Source: Euryarchaeota archaeon UBA60
GTDB lineage: Archaea; Thermoplasmatota; Poseidoniia; Poseidoniales; Poseidoniaceae
Assembly (NCBI GenBank): GCA_002503395.1
Contig: DARQ01000119.1
Span: forward strand, 29,786 to 39,133
Direction of reading: 5' to 3'
DNA: 9,348 nt
Below are positions 5,342 through 9,348 of the stretch, in pieces. Positions within the stretch are counted from its first letter, which is position 1; each line of letters starts with the position of its first letter. A program made the position numbers and the translations under genes. The notes under the pieces were generated by a model that saw nothing but the letters and a program-made list of their open reading frames with translations, did not search any database and was not told the origin of the DNA.

Positions 5342-6442
5342 GTGGGGCGCAGGAAGAAGAAGAATAAGTTGCCTCCGCCGCCAGATGGAGCAAAACTTCC
5401 ACCCCCACCTGGTGCTATGCCACCACCACCGCCGCCGGGTGGATTAGCAGCACCACCACCTCCTCCGCAAAAAACCTCTGATGATGATTCCCCGGGAATA
5501 TTGACGGCTCCGTCACTACCCAATCTTCCTGATGCCACTTCCAACGATGATTCTGACTTGGGAGATGAGGACAAGTCGTACAAAAAAATGTGGCAACGCC
5601 GAAGTAATAAGCCATTACAACAGGTATATGGTCATATAGACCGCCTCGGTGAGGGTGAGACCGGCAGTCTTCTCGACCGTTACGCCGACCGTTTCGGACA
5701 TGATTTGGATCGTGAAATTATTGTCTTGCGCGGTAAGGAGCACAGCGATGCTGAGACTGCAGTGCGCGATGCACCTACAGTTGAACTAATCATCGAAGAT
5801 GTTGAAGATGCCGAGGAATCGGAGCAGGTTGATGAGGCCGAGGAATTGGAGCAGATTGAAGAATCCGACGAAATCGAAGAACCTTCGCCAGAAGATGATG
5901 CCGATGGCGATGATGATAGCGGGTATGATAATGACCTCTCAGAAGAGGAAGAAACGGAGTTACAATCTCAACTAGAGGTTCTTGAGGACGAGATCAAGCG
6001 CTTGAAACCGAAATATCAATTGGCTAAGAAGAAGGGTCAGAAAGCGAAATTAAGTAAACTTAAGCCGGCTCTGAAGTCTCTGATAGACTCGCGAAAACAG
6101 GTCTTGGCGGTATTGTCAGGTGAAGAGTCCATCGATACACTGTCCAGCGAGCAAACGGAAGGAGATGGCGATGAGATGTTCATTCAACTCGTTGGGATAG
6201 TCGACGACCTGTTGGGCATGATGCCCGAAGATGCCATCAATGAATTTTTGGCGAGTTCGGAATTTGAGACCTACAAGTTGGTCGCTGGAGCTCCAGCCGA
6301 TGCGGATGACGAGATGCGCGTTGAATTCTTTGAGATAGTCGATAGTAAACTTGGACAGATGCCCGAGGATGCAATCAATGATTTTGTCGCTAGCGATGAT
6401 TTCGCGATTTACCAAGCGGTAGGTTCAGAACTGAGGAGTTGA
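5342..6442 (+). CDS. Polyproline / acidic / coiled-coil protein with duplicated C-terminal module
   Basis: The product has 366 residues and no signal peptide or TM helix, so it is probably cytoplasmic. A basic start (GRRKKKNK) leads into a Pro-rich segment (11-42) with runs of four to six prolines. Residues 78-133 look like a folded helical module (KKMWQRRSNK, then LLDRYADRFGHDLDREI). Residues 145-205 are a Glu/Asp-rich linker. Residues 200-260 form a probable coiled coil with a Lys-rich second half. Two copies of a module follow, at about 279-316 and 328-362, sharing IVD-x2-LG-x-MPEDAIN-x-F-x-AS-x2-F-x2-Y. I do not recognise a named family; similar composite proteins are, to my recollection, frequent in marine euryarchaea. 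Polyproline runs suggest binding to a proline-recognition domain and a need for aIF5A during translation. The gene lies 5 nt from the membrane-protein gene and is probably cotranscribed with it. Confidence 0.85.
   Translation: MGRRKKKNKLPPPPDGAKLPPPPGAMPPPPPPGGLAAPPPPPQKTSDDDSPGILTAPSLPNLPDATSNDDSDLGDEDKSYKKMWQRRSNKPLQQVYGHIDRLGEGETGSLLDRYADRFGHDLDREIIVLRGKEHSDAETAVRDAPTVELIIEDVEDAEESEQVDEAEELEQIEESDEIEEPSPEDDADGDDDSGYDNDLSEEEETELQSQLEVLEDEIKRLKPKYQLAKKKGQKAKLSKLKPALKSLIDSRKQVLAVLSGEESIDTLSSEQTEGDGDEMFIQLVGIVDDLLGMMPEDAINEFLASSEFETYKLVAGAPADADDEMRVEFFEIVDSKLGQMPEDAINDFVASDDFAIYQAVGSELRS
6176..6427 (+). repeat. In-frame duplicated module encoding two PEDAIN repeats
   Basis: Two tandem coding copies, about 6176-6289 and 6323-6427, encode the same pattern: IVD, LG-x-MPEDAIN, F-x-AS, F-x2-Y. 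They are separated by about 11 residues. The amino-acid match is strong while the codons differ, so the duplication is old and held by selection. It may form a tandem helical pair. Confidence 0.75.
6433..6438 (+). promoter_or_regulatory. Shine-Dalgarno GAGGAG deciding the ATG at 6448
   Basis: GAGGAG lies in the last codons of the upstream gene, 9 nt before the ATG at 6448. A TTG at 6439 in the same frame would touch the Shine-Dalgarno directly and so is an unlikely start. Confidence 0.6.
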
Positions 6443-6447
6443 AGAAA

Positions 6448-7260
6448 ATGGGTCTGTTAGATAAAGCTGGAGAAATGCAAGGTGGAGCAGGGGCGGCAAA
6501 GAAGCCGGCGAAGAAGGCGAAAGCCGCTCCCAAGTCTAGAGTGAAAGCCGCGCCCGCAAAGGCGAAGCCGGCAAAATCCAAGGCCAAGAAGCCCAAGAGT
6601 GCAATCGACCGGTCGCTGCCGGATGAATTCGTGCTTGCCAGTAAGGGAAATCGAGTGGCCGCAGCATCGATTAATTTCGTCTGGAATTGGGGTGCTGTAG
6701 TAGCCGGAGTTGCCCTCAATATAATCGCTAATGCACAGATTACAATGATTTTGATTGTTGGTGGAATCATGGCCGCCGCCAACATCATCGTCATCCCGAC
6801 AAAATGGGGTCGGAATATCGGACAATTCGCCTCCAGAACCAAGTATATTCGTTTCACTGGAAAGAAGCCCATATTCTTCCATGGGATTTTTTCCAATACC
6901 GATACGCTATTCTTCCTGGTCGGTCTATTCATGGGGGTAGCACTTTCGGGAGTAGGTGCGGCTGGTACCGGTGATACAGATTGGGTGATGGTCTCTTTCG
7001 GTGTACTCTTGATACTCGTACCTGTGATGAATTATTACTTCAGGAAATATACCGAGGCAAACCAATCGCTATGGGATTATATCTTTGGAGCATATCTCGT
7101 CACCCATACTCCTACTGGGGAGGAAACCGGATGGACTGCACGCTTTGAACGCATGGGAGATTATGTTGAGAAGCGTCAGGAAAAGGCAGCTGAAAAGAAA
7201 GCAGCCAAAGAGTCTGGTGACGATTCAAAGGAAACCAAGGAATCCGAATCAAAGTCGTAG
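6448..7260 (+). CDS. Four-TM membrane protein with Ala/Lys/Pro-rich N-terminal tail
   Basis: The product has 270 residues from the ATG at 6448, which gives MGLLDKAGEM, a start I recall from Poseidoniales-type proteins. Residues 15-50 are an Ala/Lys/Pro tail (KKPAKKAKAAPKS and similar), like histone H1 or other nucleic-acid-binding tails. Hydrophobic helices lie at about 73-93, 97-117, 152-172 and 178-198. Loops carry TKWGRNIGQFASRTKY (118-133), a basic segment between TM2 and TM3. The C-terminus (about 240-270) is Lys/Glu-rich and charged. With four helices both ends lie on the same side, most likely the cytoplasm by the positive-inside rule. The gene follows the polyproline-protein gene by 5 nt, and the two tails could interact electrostatically (acidic with basic). 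No known family is recognised and no transport motif is visible. Confidence 0.82.
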   Translation: MGLLDKAGEMQGGAGAAKKPAKKAKAAPKSRVKAAPAKAKPAKSKAKKPKSAIDRSLPDEFVLASKGNRVAAASINFVWNWGAVVAGVALNIIANAQITMILIVGGIMAAANIIVIPTKWGRNIGQFASRTKYIRFTGKKPIFFHGIFSNTDTLFFLVGLFMGVALSGVGAAGTGDTDWVMVSFGVLLILVPVMNYYFRKYTEANQSLWDYIFGAYLVTHTPTGEETGWTARFERMGDYVEKRQEKAAEKKAAKESGDDSKETKESESKS

Positions 7261-7276
7261 TCTACCATAGGCCAAT

Positions 7277-7282
7277 AAAAAA
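7277..7282 (-). terminator. Minus-strand T6 tract, possible terminator of the CNNM-like gene
   Basis: A6 on the plus strand reads as T6 on the minus strand, about 120 nt past the CNNM-like stop. It lies inside the convergent intergenic region (7261-7401), where nothing coding is seen. The tract is short, so this is weak. Confidence 0.3.
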
Positions 7283-7356
7283 CCTATTCCAGGCACGGTC
7301 TTCGCTCACTACCCACGCCAAGAATAACCATTCACTCAAAGACCGAGTGTCGTGAC

Positions 7357-7381
7357 GCCACTCAGTGGCCTTCGTTTTTTT
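7357..7381 (+). terminator. Hairpin plus T7, terminator of the polyproline/membrane-protein operon
   Basis: GCCAC (7357-7361) and GTGGC (7365-7369) form a stem with a TCA loop, followed by CTTCG and seven T (7375-7381). It lies about 100 nt after the operon's stop at 7260 and 20 nt before the convergent gene's stop. A second small stem, CACTC/GAGTG (7333-7337 with 7345-7349), precedes it. The form resembles a bacterial intrinsic terminator; in archaea the T-run alone may be sufficient. Confidence 0.5.
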
Positions 7382-7401
7382 CCATTCGCCCTAACCGGAG
7401 G

Positions 7402-8493
7402 TTATTCCTCTTCAGCATCTGTATGGCTCAAAGAGTTGCCGTTTTCCTTGGCTATTTCCATCGCCAATTCTCGCATGTCATCGACTTCGTCGGTTTCATC
7501 AACTATCTCTTGGCCTAGAAGAGTTTCAAGGACATCCTCCATGGTGAGAATACCGCACGTGCCGCCGAACTTGTCAGTTACTGCAACCAATTGCTGACGG
7601 TTGCCGAGAAAAATATCCAGAGCCGAATCAACATTGGATTCATCGGATATCTTCTCGATTGGATGCATTAATTCTTCCATCGTAAGTGCCCACTCACCTC
7701 TGGCTGCAGCGGTGAGCAATTCACTTCGAATCACCAGGCCTCTCAGGTCATCTATGTCTTCGCCATAAACCGGTATTCGCGACACCCTCAGGATCGGCAT
7801 CACGTCGAGCACCATTCTGATTGTGTGGGAGATGGGGAAGGTCGTAACCACAACTCTGGGAGTCATGATATCTGTGACCGATATTTCAGCCAACTTGAGC
7901 AGGTTGGTGATGACAGTCTCTTCATCCTCCTCAATCACCCCCTCCTCTTCGCCGATATCGGCCATAATCACGAGTTCATCTCTGGTAACACGCTCGGTTT
8001 TCGCTACAGGTAGCATTCTTCTGAATGTCTGTATCAAAGATACAAACGGCAGGAGGAGGATGGTCAGCCACAATATCAGGTGCCCTGCGGCGGGAGAAAT
8101 TTTCTTCCAATACGCAGCCCCGAGGGTCTTGGGCAGAATCTCAGAAAAGAGCAAGACCGCAAGTGTCAGTAATGCTGAAGCAATGGTCAGCCACTCGTCG
8201 CCAATCTGAATTTGCACCTGTGAACCGACCCCGACCGCACCTACGGTATGGGCGATTGTATTCAACGTCAGAATGGCGGTGAGCGGGCGAATCGAGTCTT
8301 CTTCCTTCAATTTCGACCAGATCAGGCCACTCTTCTTCCCTTCTAGTTCGAGAATTTTTATGTGCCCGTATGAAATAGACAGTAGTACCGACTCAAGAAT
8401 ACTGCAAAAAAACGATACACCGAGGGCCATCGATGCGTATAGAATGAGTAAACCATATTCCATTAGCGGCAATGCCCCTGATAACTGCTTCAT
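7402..8493 (-). CDS. CNNM/HlyC-CorC-type membrane protein (DUF21 plus two CBS domains)
   Basis: The product has 363 residues from the ATG at 8493. An ATG at 8463 gives 353 residues and places the first TM helix near the N-terminus, as in typical DUF21 proteins; neither start has a Shine-Dalgarno. DUF21 spans about 12-165, with TM helices near 13-37, 70-92, 101-120 and 134-158, the FFCSILESVLLSIS motif (28-41, equivalent to the family F-S-x2-E-T) and SEILPKTLG (117-125). Two CBS domains follow, CBS1 from DIMTPR (208-213) and CBS2 ending in GILTMEDVLETLLGQE (314-329). The tail is acidic. The C-terminal CorC_HlyC domain of longer homologues is absent. CBS pairs bind adenine nucleotides and regulate transport; family members are linked to Mg2+ or Co2+ efflux or tolerance. 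It is transcribed alone, divergent from metG, and metal specificity is not readable from sequence. Confidence 0.9.
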   Translation of the reverse strand: MKQLSGALPLMEYGLLILYASMALGVSFFCSILESVLLSISYGHIKILELEGKKSGLIWSKLKEEDSIRPLTAILTLNTIAHTVGAVGVGSQVQIQIGDEWLTIASALLTLAVLLFSEILPKTLGAAYWKKISPAAGHLILWLTILLLPFVSLIQTFRRMLPVAKTERVTRDELVIMADIGEEEGVIEEDEETVITNLLKLAEISVTDIMTPRVVVTTFPISHTIRMVLDVMPILRVSRIPVYGEDIDDLRGLVIRSELLTAAARGEWALTMEELMHPIEKISDESNVDSALDIFLGNRQQLVAVTDKFGGTCGILTMEDVLETLLGQEIVDETDEVDDMRELAMEIAKENGNSLSHTDAEEE

Positions 8494-8581
8494 CCAATCG
8501 GATGAGTACTAAGTTCTTGAGACTTTCACTGGATGGGTGGTCGATACATGACCTCTACGCGGTGAAAAGGCAATATGGCGA
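8494..8581. promoter_or_regulatory. Divergent promoter region of the CNNM-like gene and metG
   Basis: This 88-nt gap separates two divergent genes and so must hold both promoters. No strong TATA box is visible, and no tRNA-like fold is seen. A short inverted repeat, GGTC-7 nt-GACC, lies in the middle (about 8538-8552). Its role, if any, is unknown. Confidence 0.3.
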
Positions 8582-9348
8582 ATGCCTGTCGCGTGGCTGA
8601 GTAAGATGAGCAAGGAGCACGTGCTGATATGTGTTGCATGGCCGTATGCTAATGGGCCACTTCACCTCGGACATGTTGCCGGTTGCTACCTTCCCCCTGA
8701 TATCCAATTCCGCTATGAAAGGGCGAAGGGAAATCGCGTCCTTCTAGTCAGTGGAAGTGATGAGCACGGCACACCGATTACAGTAACCGCCGAGCAACTA
8801 GGAGTCTCACCCCAGGATATCATCGATAAATATCATGCAATCAATTCCCGGGCGCTACTCGGCCTAGGGTGTAAATGGGAGCCTAATATCGACTCTCGCG
8901 GCGCCGAATATGGCGGTGCTCTGTTCAATCGCACCTCTGATCCGCAACACGAGAAATATGTCCAAGAAAATTTTCTTAAATTATTACAGGCAGGACTTTT
9001 TGAACGTAAGACGATGCAGCAGTACTACGAAGTCCGCCCTGATGGTGGGCGCTTCCTGCCCGACCGCTACATCGAAGGTGAGTGCCCGAGATGCGGTGCT
9101 GACGGTGCCCGCGGTGACCAATGTGATGAATGCGGCCAGACCTACGAGGCGCATGAATTGGAAAATCCGGCATCAAAGATGAATCCGGGAGCGGCCATCG
9201 AGATTCGTGACACCGAGCATTTCTTCTACCGTCTCGACCTTTTTCAATCGGTGTTGGAACAACACGCAGAATCACGACAGAAGGTATGGAAATCAAATGT
9301 CCGGGCAATGACCAAGCAATGGTTGGATATGGGTCTGCGACCAAGGGC
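8582..9348 (+). CDS. metG: Methionyl-tRNA synthetase, N-terminal part, 3' truncated by window edge
   Basis: The frame is open from 8582 to the window end. MetRS charges tRNA-Met with methionine in the cytoplasm. With numbering from the ATG at 8606, the features are: VAWPYANGPLHLGH (10-23) with the class I HIGH-type signature HLGH, VSGSDEHGTPI (48-58), FLPDRYIEGECPRCG (150-164), Cys pairs C160/C163 and C173/C176 forming a zinc knuckle, and GDQCDECG. The KMSKS signature and anticodon domain lie beyond the window. Start candidates are the ATG at 8582 (MPVAWLSK then the MSKEH start) and the ATG at 8606. The shorter one is more usual for the family and neither has a clear Shine-Dalgarno. Compared with typical MetRS, the segment between about residues 88 and 118 appears to carry a short insertion (GAEYGGAL). 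Confidence 0.95.
   Translation, partial: MPVAWLSKMSKEHVLICVAWPYANGPLHLGHVAGCYLPPDIQFRYERAKGNRVLLVSGSDEHGTPITVTAEQLGVSPQDIIDKYHAINSRALLGLGCKWEPNIDSRGAEYGGALFNRTSDPQHEKYVQENFLKLLQAGLFERKTMQQYYEVRPDGGRFLPDRYIEGECPRCGADGARGDQCDECGQTYEAHELENPASKMNPGAAIEIRDTEHFFYRLDLFQSVLEQHAESRQKVWKSNVRAMTKQWLDMGLRPR

Noticed and set aside
5372..5467. Possible DNA microsatellite in the CCACCACC-rich stretch
   Set aside because: The low complexity is explained by proline codons in frame, with mixed third bases, and there is no regular repeat unit.
5317..5583. Minus-strand frame with Gly-rich runs opposite the polyproline segment
   Set aside because: Pro codons (CCN) read as Gly (GGN/NGG) in antisense, so the glycine runs are a by-product of the real gene.
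6439..6447. TTG start at 6439 for the membrane protein, with a 4-nt overlap of the upstream stop
   Set aside because: It touches the GAGGAG Shine-Dalgarno with zero spacing, whereas the ATG at 6448 has 9-nt spacing and yields the familiar MGLLDKA start.
6390..6932. 180-residue open frame on the minus strand over the membrane-protein gene
   Set aside because: It mirrors the Ala/Lys-rich and hydrophobic coding of the plus strand. The plus-strand gene has a Shine-Dalgarno, an operon position and a coherent topology.
7823..8209. 128-residue plus-strand frame inside the CNNM-like gene
   Set aside because: The minus-strand frame has clear DUF21 and CBS motifs; the plus frame is Ser/Ile-rich antisense with no motif.
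8494..8581. Possible tRNA in the divergent gap before metG
   Set aside because: No T-loop GTTCGA-type motif or cloverleaf pairing is present; only a 4-bp inverted repeat is seen.

Overview
The window most resembles a genome fragment of an uncultured euryarchaeon, probably a marine Poseidoniales-type (Marine Group II or III) lineage. That is an inference. It rests on an archaeal/eukaryotic-type DNA primase small subunit (PriS), a methionyl-tRNA synthetase with archaeal features, a signal-peptide/WD40/calcium-repeat/single-TM surface protein of a style common in those archaea, and a small membrane protein that begins MGLLDKA. Coding density is high: no stretch above about 140 bases lacks a gene, and no tRNA, rRNA, CRISPR array, insertion sequence or phage gene is visible.

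Layout. Positions 1-239 (+) hold the C-terminal end of a gene that resembles MqnA (chorismate dehydratase, futalosine route to menaquinone). It meets tail-to-tail, with overlapping stop codons, a long minus-strand gene (236 to about 2614) for a secreted beta-propeller membrane protein with a highly charged cytoplasmic tail. Divergent from that is a MqnD-like gene (2753-3601, +), followed without a gap by a 33-residue acidic mini-ORF with its own Shine-Dalgarno (3602-3703), a GC-rich hairpin, and a 68-residue LIM-like zinc-finger protein (3743-3949) that ends in a T8 tract. PriS follows (4003-5250), with a hairpin abutting its GTG start. A two-gene operon (5342-6442 and 6448-7260) encodes a polyproline/acidic/coiled-coil protein with a duplicated C-terminal module and a four-TM protein with an Ala/Lys/Pro-rich, histone-H1-like N-terminal tail. 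A convergent intergenic region (7261-7401) with a hairpin plus T-run separates them from a minus-strand CNNM/HlyC-CorC-type DUF21-CBS membrane protein (7402-8493). The start of metG (+) runs off the right edge.

How the genes fit together. The two putative futalosine-pathway genes flank the beta-propeller gene and suggest menaquinone synthesis. PriS and MetRS are core information-processing genes. The parts least explained by known families are the polyproline/membrane-protein pair, the beta-propeller receptor-like protein, and the mini-ORF/zinc-finger segment between mqnD and priS. I see no defence system or other clearly new multi-gene system; the polyproline/membrane pair is the best candidate for an undescribed lineage-specific complex.
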